Counted from the stretch's first letter, positions 37,971 to 50,420 are shown. The stretch: 64,000 nucleotides of DNA from Zopfochytrium polystomum (GCA_025765615.1 JAIVFJ010000009.1:434001-498000), one strand, 5' to 3'. The notes: generated from the letters alone by a model not told the origin. Program-made: numbers and translations.

Positions 37971-39783
37971 ATGGAGCAGCCAGCAGTTGGAAACGTTGAA
38001 GTAGCGAATCCGGGATCAGCTCCTTTGGCCGTCAGCAGCGACCAGTCCTTGAAATTTGACCGTAGCGGCGTCACAGTTGGGGAGTACGTTAACCAGAGCA
38101 GCGCTGCGTATGCCGTTTCCAGCGGGAGCATTGGGTTTCCGGGGCATTCCGCGCCGCCGGACTTTTACTCAACCCTGACGCCACAAACTCACCTATATTC
38201 CCAACAATCGCTTCCGTCCTCATCGGCAGTGTCACCAAACGGATCTTTCTTTTTCGCGCAGCCCCCTTCAGCGGCGTACATGGATTCGCCGTCGGTACAG
38301 CTTCAGCTCTCGCCAGGAAATGCGGGGCAGCAACCCCAGACGAATTCAGCGTCAGACCAGGGTAAAGCCAAGTCCGAAAAACCACGGAAACGAAACAACC
38401 CGTACCCACCCATCTACGGTCGCCATATTGGTCCTGACGGCAAACCTCGTAAGCGCGTTCACCCGAATAAGTCGCAGTTGGACTTTCTCGAGCGGTCTTT
38501 CGCCGAGTGCAAAAAGCCGTCTGCCAAGGCAAGGGCTGAAATCAGCAAGGCGGTCGGCATAAATGGTCGATCCGTTCAGATTTGGTTCCAAAACCGTCGC
38601 GCCAGGGAAAAGAAAGCAACCGCTCAGGGGCAGGAGACGGGATCAACTCAAATTGGCTCCCAGAACTCCTCCCCGCTCCTTTCACCTTCTGGAACGCAGA
38701 GTTTGACCCCGTCCCCTACACGCACCAGCGAGCGTCGCCTAAGCTCTGTTTCGTCTTTGTCGGCTGTGTCCGTCTCCATGGGTTACTCCGGCTTCACCAA
38801 CGGAGTGACCATGGTCAGCCCAGTCTCGGTTACCTCAACCCTGGCCAACAACCAAAACAGTGCCACTTTGCAATCCATGTCAAGCCGACGCCCTTCGCTC
38901 GCCAACATTCCCGACCCGTTCCCCATAAACGCCACGTCCATACTTATTGGTACTTGGTGCAGGCTTTCAGCTGTTCCTGGCGACCTCCTTTGCCACCTGC
39001 ACTTTTCAGAGTCTGTCCTCCGCTGGACCATTGTCGAATCGGGCTTCAGCTTCCGCCTCGACGTTCCCTTGTCAAACATTACGCAATTCTCGCTCGACCC
39101 CGTACCGCTCGACGCCACTTCGGCCACCATAGCGGTGCACCTGTCAGCTCCGCCCTTTTACTCCAAGCAAACTCGTTTGGCGGACCCCCAAGGTGTCAAT
39201 GATGCGTGGGTTTTCGCACCTTGCGAGGACTTTACGGAGGCCTCGCAGGCCTCATGCACGTCGGTCCATATCATGCAGGGACCTATGGGTGCCATGCAAC
39301 AAGCGTACTGGGCGCTGGCGTCGCTGCTTCCAAATGCTGCAGCTGGCGCTGCGGTGCTGTCAACAGCGTCGACCGGTTTGTACACCACGGCGGCGGTTAA
39401 CCCGGTTGCCTCCACCGTGTCCTCAGTACCCGGCACTCCGTCTGATCAGTCGCAACAGCCGCAGTACCAGCAACCGCCCGGACATCCGTCGCTCCTACCA
39501 CCGCTCCTGACGGATCCTGCCTTGCTGATGCACCAACTGCCTGGCGCAAACACTCCCGCCACTCCAATGATCATGTCGGCACCGGCCAGTTCATTTTCCT
39601 TCCCGCCCCTTGGCCTCGGCCGGAGACACGGCAGCCACTGGGCTGCAATCAGCGCTGAACGCGCGAAGGATGAGCCTCATTGCTTCCAGCCTCGGCGGCA
39701 GCGGTGTAGTGTACGGACAGCCGGCCTCTGCCCACGTCGGTATGGTTCACCCGTTCTCCTTGCTAAACGGAGTGTCCATGTGA
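37971..39783 (+). CDS. Homeodomain transcription factor with fungal-type C-terminal domain
   Basis: ATG 37971 sits in a strong context (GCCATGG). Residues of about 160-215 form a homeodomain: basic RKRVHPNKSQLDFLERSF and the recognition helix with VQIWFQNRRAREKK, including the invariant Trp, Asn and Arg. A Ser/Thr-rich linker precedes a second folded region (about residues 322-446: ILIGTWCRLSAVPGDLLCHL, LRWTIVESGFSFRLDVPLSN), seen in other fungal homeobox regulators. The rest is Gln/Pro/Ala-rich. The same frame runs on to 39830, but splicing a 46-bp intron (GTTCATTTTC near 39589 to GGCAG near 39634) gives a more natural low-complexity C-terminus with a stop at 39781-39783. Target genes are unknown. 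Confidence 0.88.
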
Positions 39784-39830
39784 ACCGATTGGCAGAGTGC
39801 GGTCCGAAAGCGAGAGCCGTTTCCAGGTAA

Positions 39831-40892
39831 TCCCAGAAAAACTTTTGTCCCTTCTCGATTATTCCCTTCTGAAATTCCTGTGTCTGGTGTGGACGCACAT
39901 TTCGACGGCACAGGGAAACCGTTGATGGGCTGGTTCCCACCCCGTTTCCCATTGGGATCGTCAGGACTTCATGCCCCCAAGTAAACCATTGGTGGATTTA
40001 CTTCAACTTGCACCAAAGGAGATTTATTCTCCAGTCTGTGCAATGTCCCACTTAAATGAATCTCCTGACTCTTCTGAATCCAAATTCCAACGTAGCCTTC
40101 CTCCCCACCAGTTTTATTATATATTCCGTATCTAAAGTCACTTTCTACCTGTTGAATAATTGCTTCTGTTGATTCTTTTGTTCTCCCACCTGCATTTCGA
40201 TTCCGGTTCACTATTTTCGCGAACGCTCGCCGTTGCCGCGACTTTGTCTTTCCTATTTTTTATTTTATCCCTTCTTCCAATTCTTTTTTCTTTACCCCCG
40301 TCTCTCCTTTTCACCTTTTTTTCATCCTCTTCCCATCCGTTTCCCGATCCGTTTCCTGTACTTCTACCTTTCCCATCCCCTTTCCCGTACTTTCTACCGC
40401 TCTCGCTTGCAAAAGCCTGCACCTTCTCTTCCTTGTTTGGACAATGCCACGAACTTTTGACAATTCACCCTCTCCCTTTTGCCACTCCAGGCCTCTTCTT
40501 TTCCGCCTCCCCCCCGAAAAAACGGACTTTGTTTACTCTCTGATTTCATCTGGTTTGCTTGAAACTGCGCGACGGAAGGGCAAAAAGGTACCTTCCCGAA
40601 GCGCAAGTGAATCGAGCCTTATTATAATAAATCTGGTTTTCACCAATGGACGGCTATTCAAACGGGCTGAAAAGGAGGGCGCAGCCGTAGACTCGGCTGC
40701 AACGAACGAAGGATTTTTCCTGCACGAACTCGAAGAGATTGGTAACCGAGTTCAACGACATGTTCTTTGACCGATCATTGCTATTGAAGTGGAACAAACC
40801 GGCAATTGAAGACTGTTCCTTCAGAGCCGATTGGGAGGTATTCTGCGAATGTTTTGATAAACTTATATAAGCATTGAAGATTTACTATCCAG
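39831..40892. other. Intergenic region, pyrimidine-rich, possible exons
   Basis: A minus-strand frame at 40211-39969 (including GGEEGYVGIWIQKSQEIHLS) and a Lys-rich one at about 40422-40138, plus a plus-strand frame at 40444-40770 (including EKTDFVYSLISSGLLETARR), look somewhat protein-like. None has a recognisable family or a resolved start, and none is convincing enough to list as a gene. CT/TTTC-rich sequence fills 40240-40500. Confidence 0.35.
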
Positions 40893-40964
40893 TCCCAGTT
40901 AGTATAGTGGCTAGTATCACCCCCTGTCACGGGGTAGACCCGGGTTCAATTCCCGGACTGGGAG
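40893..40964 (+). tRNA. tRNA-Asp (GTC)
   Basis: A 72-nt cloverleaf. The acceptor stem TCCCAGT pairs with ACTGGGA, with G as discriminator base. The D-arm contains TAGTATAGTGGCTAGTAT, the anticodon loop is CTGTCAC with GTC at 40926-40928, and the T-arm has GGTTCAATTCC. It matches the usual eukaryotic tRNA-Asp pattern and has no intron. Confidence 0.95.
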
Positions 40965-41452
40965 ATTGCCGAATGAAATGTTTAAGAGGCAAGGTTAATC
41001 TAAGTTTCGGATCCTTCTGCGGACTACCTGTGTCCAGGTTACTCTTTTCTACACTGATGATTCCGGCGCACTCTCTTTCGCAAATCATATTTGACTATCC
41101 ACTTCCATTTTATCCGAGACGAATTTGCTCACGCCAGTGCCTTGTGGATCCTTCTCAAATTCTCAATTGCATTGGTGCCAACCTGCAAAATGCCTGCTGA
41201 GTGTTGACTTCCTTTCCAAACATTATTCCAAACGTAACCGCTGTTCACTCTGCTCCCTCCTCACTCTTTCCAATTTTCCCCAACTGATGGTGCGCTTTGC
41301 CAGCCCCACAGACGATGTTGTCACTCCTTTGCCGCTCCGTAACACCGATATAGGCTGTTTACTGCGATAATTAATTGATTCGTATCCTTGACTTTTTTGG
41401 CTCAGTCTTGGGTAACATTGGGATATAATTTGTTTGGTTGACTTTTCGGGCA

Positions 41453-41948
41453 TGTGTGAGACTACACCAAGGTCTCAGTGATAAAGTCTAGGGATTTTAT
41501 TCGCAAAAACAAGTGTACCTGTCATAAAACTGCAAGGATCAGAACTCCTATTATTATTCCCGGTTCTTTAGTTTCCAAGGCGTTATCAAAGTGTATTTGC
41601 AGCTAACCAGTCTTTATTATTGGGCCTGCTTTTAAACTTTCGTCTTAACAGTTTCTGTTGCACTGGGGTTTTTTCAAAATATTTTCTTTTTCAGTGACTA
41701 ATGGAGACTGCCTGACTGCCTAGCGATGGAGTGTCCCTGACAGGCCGTACCCCAAGCCTGCCTAATTTATTATTTATTTTCGGCACTTGTACATACACAC
41801 ATAGGGTTGGGGGGACTTAGAGCATCGGTGGTGGATGCTCCAAGTCAGGGGGTTGACTTGTCAACTTTCTCTCTCTCTGTTTTTGGGCCATTTCTCTTTT
41901 TCCTCTTTTTCTTCAATCTGATTTCTGTCCTTTGGCACCAATACAGAG
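41453..41948. repeat. Repeat family R2 (LTR-like), truncated copy
   Basis: Starting at TGTGAGAC, this stretch matches the reverse complement of 62833-63319, sharing for example the TAGTTTCCAAGGCGTTATCA block and a GGTTGGGGGGACTTAGAGCA block. It stops after CAGAG at about 41948 and lacks the last 260 bp of the longer copy. Confidence 0.6.
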
Positions 41949-42078
41949 GCCACTGACTGACACTTGTTGTCATGCCTATGTCACCTGCCACTATTATTAT
42001 TTGTGCTATTATTATTATTATTATTCTGTACAACAGCTGCAGACCGAGTGACTCAGTGTTTGCTCAACTGCTGGCATA

Positions 42079-42310
42079 GGGCTTCCTTGCTCAGTGGTTA
42101 GAGCGCTCCCTTCAATTGGGAAGGTGCCAAGTTTGAGACATGCAGACTGTTGGGCTGCAAAGTCCACCATGTCCAGCTAATAACCCCTCACTTTTGGAAT
42201 GACTAAGGACTGAACCACTTCTGTGGGAGAAGTGCAAAGTCCAGATGCCCAGCTACCATAATGTAATGCCTCATATGAGTGGTATGAGAAGAGAGGCCTT
42301 TTCTTTCACT
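42079..42310 (+). repeat. Possible tRNA-derived SINE
   Basis: The start resembles a tRNA head: GCTCAGTGGTTAGAGCG as a D-arm/A-box, a CCC-TTCAATT-GGG anticodon arm, and a degenerate B-box (AGTTTGAGAC). A non-tRNA body follows to about 42310. No target duplication was identified, so this is only a suggestion. Confidence 0.3.
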
Positions 42311-42559
42311 TTCTGTTGATGATTCTTACTTATTTTTTCAATTAGTACTTTCCTTTGTTTTGGCTCTTTTTCTTGTTTTATCCTTTATTTAATTGTTTGT
42401 TTACTGTCTCTCTTTGTGTTGACTGTCTTCTTGTCTGCACCAATCATTTCTTGCCAGTTCCTCCACCCCCTTCCCTCCTCTCTGCTCTGGTGGCTGTCTG
42501 CCAAGAAATGGCCCCATGATTCTCTGAGCTGTCTCTCTTTGTTGATGGCTCAGCCCCAT

Positions 42560-43618
42560 TTGGTTGCACCATGAAATCTGCCTGTTCTTAGGCTGAAGGT
42601 GACAGGCACAGTCTTTCCAATTGTCATCTCATCAACAGCAGCAACCATGAAAATATGGCTTGGAGTCTCTGACTCCAATTTCTTTGCTGCAGCAACAATC
42701 ATGGACGTTTTCTCAGGCTCTGTTGGTTTAACTGCTGGCTCAGCAAGCTCACTGATTCCTTTCTGTATAGCCTGCAGTGATGGAACTATTAAATCACACT
42801 AAAAGTTTGAAGGACTGCATATAGGCAATTCTGCATCTGATTTGCAGCATCCTGAAAACCCTGAACCTCAAAGAGAATCAATTGTGTGTGAACCTGGAAA
42901 AAAACAAAAATCACTTAGAGTACATCCTTACTACACCTTGACGTTTCACATTTTTGAGAGTGTGCATTTGCATTTGTGTGCAAACAAAGTTGTACTGAAA
43001 CCTCTTAACATCCAAATGATCAGGAGCCAAAGCTTGATATGAAAGAAGAACCAGAACTCGGACTCCAAGCTCCGTTATTTTAGGAAGAACTACAGAGCTA
43101 CACTTGCTCAAAACTTCTGTAACAGATGGGTCATGCATATACCCAATTTCATAGCCTTCTGTCTCCAGGATCTCAAGCTTTCTTTCAGCCTCCCACCTTC
43201 TATCGTCCTGAGCTGTCATGCCCCTCTAGCTCCTCCCTGCTTTGGTTTGAACACAAGGTTTGATTCCAAACACAGAGGCAGCCCCATCAGCTGAAGTGTG
43301 AACAAATGCTGCAAGTTCAATAGCAGGTCTTGTGACTTCTTCTCCACCAGTAAGCATGAGCGCCAGAAAGCTATCCCAGAAAAAGCTCACGAATACCAAC
43401 TTGGGTTGCAGCGTTAAAGGGTCCAACACAAACAGGTCCTGATGCAATATACACAGATATAAGATCCTCTGAATCCAACAGCTTGTCACATTTTCAAAAA
43501 GTTGGACCTTCTTTGGAAGCATTCTGCACAACACATCTAGCTTGAAGTAGTGCTTGCCTCGAAGTGAGGGCTTTGGTTCATTCCATGCTTCCTTCTCAAG
43601 TTTGTCCAGCCCAAGCAT
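42560..43618 (-). pseudogene. Decayed protein-coding remnant, unrecognised
   Basis: Three successive minus-strand stretches look coding but are interrupted by stops: 43618-43226 (LDKLEKEAWNEPKPSLRGKH, MLTGGEEVTRPAIELAAFVH), 43219-42911 (RKLEILETEGYEIGYMHDPS) and about 42770-42580 (SHIFMVAAVDEMTIGK). They read in one direction over about 1 kb without plausible introns. It is more likely a decayed transposon or gene than a live gene. Family unknown. Confidence 0.35.
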
Positions 43619-43737
43619 GGCAAGAGGGACTGACCATCAAAAAAAAACCGGTGGTGAACCATCTCAGCTGCGCACTTGATCACATTTTTTCACATAGTAC
43701 TGAATTGTGTTGGGCATCTTGAGTCTTGTAAGTTAAA

Positions 43738-44036
43738 TGTCAGGAACAGGGCAGGACAGGACAAGGCAGACAAGGAACTGAGAGGAGTGATGATTGCGTT
43801 GGAAACAATAATTCACTTGAGGGATGGGACAGGTCCCCCATTCCCCTTTTATACCTTTTGAGAGTCTTCCTTGTCAAGACTCAAAGAAAGTTCCAGAAAG
43901 AGCAATTAGTATTACAATGATACCAGTGACAACAAGACAAGTCAGGAAAGCAAAGAAGGTTCCAGAAGGTTCCACAAGGTTCCATGAAGGAATGTTCTAG
44001 AAGGTTCCAGAGGTTTCCAGAGGGTGATTCATAGCA
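43738..44036 (-). mobile_element. Solo LTR of the chromovirus family
   Basis: A 299-bp TG...CA copy closely matching the LTRs of the element at 53609-58911. It is flanked by the 5-bp duplication TTAAA (43733-43737 and 44037-44041). Confidence 0.9.
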
Positions 44037-44944
44037 TTAAACAAATCATAAAGATTGTTTAAACTCTTCTCTCTCTGACATACTGTAACTGGACTTCAGC
44101 TGCGGCACTCAGGACTGTTGCAGAATTTAAAATCTGGGTGCATACTTAGATGAAACAAAATACAGTGAAAGATATTCAAATGTAGCCACCAACCGCTAAT
44201 TGAGCGTCACAAGTGGGTTTGTACGAAGGGGTGAGCACTGAGATTAGATTGGCAATTGAACTGCAACAGTGAATGCGCCAATATATTACAGTTGAGGCAG
44301 GCTGTGGGGTGGTGTGTGGTGGGTGGCAGGCAGGCGGGCAGGTTCTTGTTGTCACAATCAGTCTGCTTTGTGTGGGCGTGTCGCAACGACAGAGGCACGC
44401 TTGCAGCAGTCCAAAAGGTTGGACGAGACTGAAGACTGGGCAGCACTGATTGAGTGATGGATGATTGAGCGACGTGCAAGTGAGACCATCAAAACTTACA
44501 AGCGATGAAGGGACGAGTGTTGTCAATGACAACAGACGCAATTGGGAATGAGTGTCCTGTTTGGCGCCAAGGGTTTTAAGGCGTGGGCAAGGGCAGGCAG
44601 ACGGGTCGCAGTTGCAGATCGATGGAAGGGCCGAGCCAAGTTGGAACCCAGTGTGGTTCGACTTTTTTGCTTGTTTTTTCATGTTTCTACTTTTTGTTCA
44701 CTCCCACAAATTGGGTTGTCTATTTCCCTCTGATTGCTGTCAAACAAACAATTCTTCACAGGCTACTTGAGGGGCCTGATCCGAGGCCGGGATTCTCAAG
44801 CGCAGTAACCAATTTGAAACATGCCCTGTTCATACTCTTGTCAGTTAGAAATATATAATCGAGCTACACTAAAAGTCCAATGAACGAATAGATGAGCAGC
44901 TTGCCATTCAAAGGCGCCTCCTCTGTCCCCCACAGTGCACAAAC

Positions 44945-45350
44945 TGTTAGGTGGAACTGACTGGTTATGAGCAAGAGACACAAGACAGACCTGAACCTAT
45001 TGTGACTGTCAGTTATTGTTCTCACAATGCCCATGGGGGAGTGAGCCACCACCAACGCAGACCTGGGTGCTGGCTTGCTCTGTTGACAAATACTCCAAGT
45101 ATTAAGTGGAACAGAAACCTGGTGTAAACAGTTTTCCTCCTCCTCTGCTCAAGCAGATATTTAGGAGAGGTTTCACCCTCCGCCAGTCAAGCCGAGCATC
45201 TATTATTATAGCATGTATATCATCATTATGTATCAATAATTCATAACAGTGACTTTTCCTCTTTCTCTCCAAGTAGGGGAGAAGGACCACCCACAAACAC
45301 ACATCACTTCACTCACTCCTTCCACTCACTCACTCAGAGCAATGTTTACA
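44945..45350. mobile_element. Repeat family R4 (406-bp LTR-like element)
   Basis: Starts TGTTAGG and ends TTTACA, flanked by the perfect 5-bp duplication CAAAC (44940-44944 and 45351-45355). A second 406-bp copy lies at 59688-60093 and a truncated one at about 61275-61478. The TG...CA ends with a 5-bp duplication fit a solo LTR of an unidentified retrotransposon. Confidence 0.75.
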
Positions 45351-45897
45351 CAAACCTCCTCCACCGCCCACAGGGTATTCCCTTCATGGGGCCAGCAGCA
45401 CTGTGAATGGGCAAGAGACAGGCTCTTTTCCTCCTGTAGTCATTCCCGTCGTGCCATAAATCCAACGAATATAAACAGCCCAGCTCGACAGTCATTAGAT
45501 TCGCAACTTGCCATATTTTGACCGTTGCCCCAACCTTAACAACGCGACGTTGTCCGGGCAAAGTTTTATCGTAACAACGTCCGTTCCGTTTGTTCCACTG
45601 GGCGGTCGTGACATTGCGGTGCTCCGTAGCCACAGAGACAAGCTGAAGGTACATACGTGCTGGACTGCCAATTTGAAGAGCCCAAGAACCTCTAACATAC
45701 TGAAAAAAAGACGGGTGTTTCTTGATGGTGGTATTTATTTGCAAGAAGAAAAAAAGCGAAGCCCAACTAAACCAACGAAAGAACAAAGTAGAAGGGGCAC
45801 GACCTCCCGTGTGCCTGGTCTCCAATACACAGAGTTTATGGCCTCATGTGTTACGTCAGTCTACGTCTACGCCTTTTGAACGACAAGGAAACAAGGC

Positions 45898-46798
45898 TTA
45901 TTCGAGTTTGTCTGGTGGGGTTTGTTTTAGTTTCCAACCTTCCCCGTGGCGCCAGACAATATTCGCAAAAAAACAAAAACCAAAAAAAAAAACCACCTTA
46001 CCCAGCAGATCGAGTCGATGCAAAATGACGTTCCGGCTGGATATGAAATTCAAAGTCAGGGGCGGCCTGTGAAAACAAACCAACCCCCTCCCCCTCCCAA
46101 ATAGTCTCTTCCTTAGCACATGTTACTCTCTCACCTCGTCTCCTGGATTTCCCCCGCCATGAAGCACTCGTCGAGGATGCTGTACACCTGCAAATGCACG
46201 TTTGCGAAAAGAAGGAGTCAGCCATCACCACCACCACCACCACCATCACCTTAACCCAAAATAAATAAAAATAAAAAACGTCGCACAATTATACCTTGTA
46301 AAAGTTAAACACCAAATCCAGCTCGCACACATTCTTAAAAAACATATCCAGCACCTCGACAAAAAAGTGTATCGCCTCCAAGTACGCCAGCTCGTTGTCG
46401 TTCGTGTCGACGCAAAAGCAGAAAAACAGGCCCGCGTACCGCCGGTACACCACCTTGTACGACCGGAACTCGACAAAGTTGGACTGGTACTTTTGGTCGC
46501 GCGACGCCACCAGGCGGTGCACTTCGGCCTTCAGTTTGAGCTGCTCGTCCGTGTCGAAGGGCATGTACCATTTCGAGAGGCGCGTCTTGCCTTGTCGGTT
46601 TTGGACGAGGATGAAGCGGATCTGAACGAGGGGAAGTGGAGTGGGTGGATCAGCAGGTTAGCCGAGTGAAGCTTGATCCAGCGGGCAGTGGCGCTTCTTT
46701 CGATTGAGCGATCGGCGCCGCCTTCATGGAGCGGACGGTCGAAAACAGGGTCACGTTCGCCAGCGTGGTGGCGAGGGTGGATCCTCTCGCCTCACCAT
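45898..46798 (-). CDS. AP2S1: AP-2 complex small subunit sigma
   Basis: Sigma chain of the clathrin adaptor AP-2, which sorts plasma-membrane cargo into coated vesicles. Five exons fit: 46798-46796 (ATG only), 46621-46295, 46187-46135, 46036-46002 and 45911-45898. Together they give exactly 143 residues, against 142 in animals. The spliced product reads [78 protein letters not shown] and GEIQETS, ending LDLLDKLE. The residues VEFR, YRRYAGL and the DKLE-type end favour AP-2 over AP-1 sigma. The last coding exon is only 14 bp including the stop. As in RPS17, an intron follows the start codon directly. Confidence 0.93.
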
Positions 46799-47689
46799 AA
46801 TTGACGGCCAACCAACACGATCTTGACAAGGCTGGCAGAACACGTGCCCGATTGAGTAAGACAACAAACAAAAAAAAAACAACCAGAGAAAAAAAACAAA
46901 ACAAAAAACTGCTATACTCAAGTAAGCTACTCCAATGCTTCAGCTAATCGAAGAAAACACACGAGGGAAAAAAGGAGGAAGAGAGAAAGACAGAGAAAGA
47001 GGAGGTGGAATCGAAAGGGGGCACAGAACGATGTTTCACGAAAGGAAGGGGATGTAAAAAGAAGAAAAAAAGGTGAGAAGCCAAGATTTGGCGACTCGAA
47101 CAAATAAATTACAATGAAGCAAACAGCAAAGGTGGGGCGCTGAGTCAAGCAAAACAAAGAAAGAGGGAGGCAGAGGGGTAACAAAGAGTTCCATGCCAAC
47201 GCATCATCTCCGGCACTGCCAAAAGACAGTATGCGGGCAACATAATAAAACACACAGAAAGTGTGTCTGGGTGGGGTACGGGCCAGAAGGGGAAGGGGGG
47301 GCGTAACGTACTGAGAAACATCAACAAACAGCACACTGAGTGAATGGGAATTATCACGCACGCACAAATACGGGTAAGAGGGGTTATGATTCAATCACTG
47401 ATGCGCTACACTCACAGGGGGGGGAATGACGACGGTGATAATACTGATTGGCGTTTGAAAGAATGAATGATGTGGGAACGGTGTGCGAAGAAAACATACG
47501 AAGAATCGAATGTTGTGTGCCGGTGGGTTTAAGGGAGAGGAAGAATGATTCGAATGCACCACCCGAAATATAATAAGCGAAAGAAAACTCCACAGGGCTG
47601 TCAACCATTGCCCGAACCCACCAAACTCATTCGAAACCCTGGCAGGAATGCAGCACGATCACACCTGCAGTGACACACACATGCAGTCA
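46799..47689. other. Intergenic region
   Basis: A-rich and purine-rich sequence (46860-47180) without a convincing exon. It probably serves as the AP-2 sigma leader and the 3' region of the zinc-finger gene. Confidence 0.45.
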
Positions 47690-48926
47690 TCAACGGACGC
47701 GCCCGTGGACGCACCGCTCGTGTCTGTAAAGGTCTTGTCTCCTGCGAAACTTTGCACCGCACCCCGCCTCGCTGCACGCCTCCTTCTTCTCCCCCACGTG
47801 GGTCGTTGCGTGGCAGTCCATGTTTTGACGGCGGGTGAAAGCGCGGGTACACCCTGGGTGAGGACAGTGAAACAGACGGGTATTGCCGGATGTGACAGGA
47901 GTAACGGCGGTCGAGGGCGGAGGTATCTGCTTGACGTCTGCACTGAGGCTCCGCATGGGAGGACGTAACAGTCGGCACTGGTTTCATGTCGATAGACTTT
48001 TGAACAGGTGCCGCCTGGGAACGCGGTCTAGGAGATAACGGAGGGGTAGACAGCGCAGGCGAGGGCAGTGCGGCCGGAGTCGCAGGAGTAGTGGCGGCAG
48101 TTGTGGCAGGGGTTGTCGCTGTAGCCGAGCCTGCAGTCAGCTGGTGCATTGGCGGTCGCTTCTGTTGCTGCTTTGCCTGCGAATGGTGAACAAACACGAC
48201 AGGGGCCTTGAAGCCGGGCGCAGGCGCAAGAGTTGTTGGGGAAGGCGGCTGGTACACGACAAACGCAGGTGGCGAGACGACTGACGAGACAAGTCTATGG
48301 CTGGGGGTGGACGACGGTGGAGCGACCGCAGCGGGGTAGGCTGGAAAAGAGGGATAGTGCCCAGGGTAGGCAGACCCATGAAAGACAGGTTGCAAGGTGT
48401 AGTGAGGTGGGTGTCCAGTGTGTGAGAAGTAGTGGGGATGCTGAGGGGCGCTTTGCTGAACGAGTGGCGGTGGCGCGGGCGCAGCCAATGTTTCAGATGA
48501 TCGAGGCGAATCGATAAATCGGCTGAGAGAAAAATCAAGACGAGGCGACTTTCGCGCCCCGCTCGGGGTCGGCAGAGTGCGGCGGAATTGGATCGTGTTC
48601 CAGTGACCGCTTGAAGGCGCCAGTGGAAGTAATGGCGGTCGTCGCAGCGGTGGCGGCAGAGGGCGTGACTGGAGCAGCAGCGGCAGGCACGGCGGGACTA
48701 TTGCTGTAAGTCGCGACTCCAGCGGAAAGCCCAGCGGCAGAGTGCCCTGGCTGGTGGCGTGCGATGAACTCGGGGAGGTAGTAGTGTGCTGCCGCACGAC
48801 CAGCAGGTGAGGCGGACGCTGATGGCGAAGTGGAGGTCAGCGCGAACGAGGAAGGTGAAGATGATGCCGGAACGCGCAGAAAAGAGGGTGACGAGTAGGA
48901 GGCCATCGCCGTGCCGCCGGCGTCCC

Positions 48927-48962
<36 letters not shown>

Positions 48963-49053
48963 CGCGGCTCGAGTCAGAGTGGTGCTGCTGCTCGGCGTCT
49001 GCGATGGCAGCGGCGGCGGCGGCGAGAAACTGCATCTTGTCGACGGTAGCCAT
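47690..49053 (-). CDS. C2H2 zinc-finger protein (two fingers, low-complexity N-terminus)
   Basis: From ATG 49053 the product begins MATVDKMQFLAAAAAAI, followed by His/Ser/Ala/Pro-rich low complexity that includes a polyserine run from an AGC repeat (48927-48960 on the plus strand). The C-terminal end has two fingers: FHCPHPGCTRAFTRRQNMDC...H-x4-H, and CSEAGCGAKFRRRQDLYRHE with CVH. The tail ends at 47690. This looks like a fungal transcription factor. The reading frame must change twice (near 48545-48520 and near 47990-47950), but the obvious introns there would be only 24-38 bp, so the model is provisional; tiny introns, assembly indels or real frame breaks are all possible. Confidence 0.6.
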
Positions 49054-49099
49054 GGCTGTCGTGGAGTCGAGCGGTGAGTGAGAATGGGGAAGCGGGGCT

Positions 49100-50420
49100 G
49101 CGCTTTGTCGCTTTGTCCGAGAGAGTGGTGTGGGGGGGAGTTGTGTGTGCCTGTGCCAGTGGGAGGGGGAGGGCGGACGTGATCTTTTAAGTTTTTGCCT
49201 TTCCCGCTTCTTCTTTTTTTTTTTTTTTGGGCAGGCTTGTGAGAGAGGGACAGAGACAGAGACAGAGAAGAGCGAAGGCAAAGAGAGGAGAGAGAGAGAG
49301 AGAGAGGCTGGACGCTGGCGGGGAAGGAAAGCGAGGCAAGGGGTCATTCAGTGACGCAAAGGCAAGAGGCACGGTCATCCGGTTTCCAAATGGGAGGATG
49401 AGGAGGATGAGGATGAGGATGAGGATGAGGACAAGATAAGGAGGGGTGGAGTTTAGGGGGGGGTTTAGGGGAAGGCGTGCAGCGAGGGTTGATCACTCGT
49501 CCTTCCCCTGCTGATTCCACTCCTGATCTCGTCTCGACTCTGTCGCGCTCTCTCTCTCGCTCCTCCCTCGGTCCTCGTTTGAAACCACACCTTACTTGCA
49601 CCAACAAACTTACCAGAGGGGCAGCAAGAACGATTCTGTGGTTGCGCGCGCTGAGTTTTTCGGTACAGGGACGAGAACACGGGGGCGGAACGAAGAGAAT
49701 GGGCGAACACGCGAGGTTTTGTGAAGGCGAGCGAGAGAGGACAGAGTGCAGGGAAAAGAGAAACTGAGAGAGTGAGATGGGACGGGAGCGAGACAATCGA
49801 GTGGTGGCGTTTCTCTGCCTGGCGATAGATAGATAGGGAGACGGGGGATGTGCGCAGCTGCTGGGGGGTGGAAGAGGGGACAGGGGGGGGCTGAGAGAGA
49901 TTTTGTGTGTGTGTGTGTGCTGTGTGTGTGCGAGTGTGTGCGTGTGTGTGCGAGGAGGATGGAGAGAGAGATACGGAGACTGAGAGGGAGAGAGGGGGAG
50001 AGAGAGCGAGAGAGGGGGAGAGAGAGCGAGAGAGAGGCGAGAGAGCGAGAGAGTGGGAGAAAGTGGGAGACTGGGAGAGAGGGACCCCTGTCGGTCTGGG
50101 CGTGGGAAGGATCTCAGTCGCGCGCCTCCGCGCGTGTTGGCTGGAAGCGAGACAGACCCCTGCATGTGAGGAGGAGTCAGGTTCGTCAGACAGAGGGCTG
50201 CCGTGGGAGGCTGAGAGAGAGAGGCATCGCTTGCTGGCTGCGCGGGAATTGGTTTCTTTTTTGCTCACTTTTCGCTGTCTTTTGTTTGATTTGATTCGTT
50301 TTGGGTCGGTTGTGATTTGTTTTTCTTTTTGTTTTTTCGTTTTTTTTGCCTTTTTTTTTTCTCGCTCCGTCTGTCTCGCTCCTCGCAACAAATAGCGTAA
50401 TCGCCACGCCATTTATTTAC
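49100..50420. repeat. GA/GT-rich simple-sequence region
   Basis: Upstream of the zinc-finger gene. It contains GAGGAT repeats (49394-49432), GT tracts (49908-49950) and long GAGA tracts (49960-50075). Long frames rich in Arg-Glu or Ser-Leu across it are artefacts. Confidence 0.7.

Noticed and set aside
49344..50412. Long minus-strand Ser/Leu/Pro-rich frames upstream of the zinc-finger gene
   Set aside because: Generated by GA/GT simple sequence; no domain or consistent frame.
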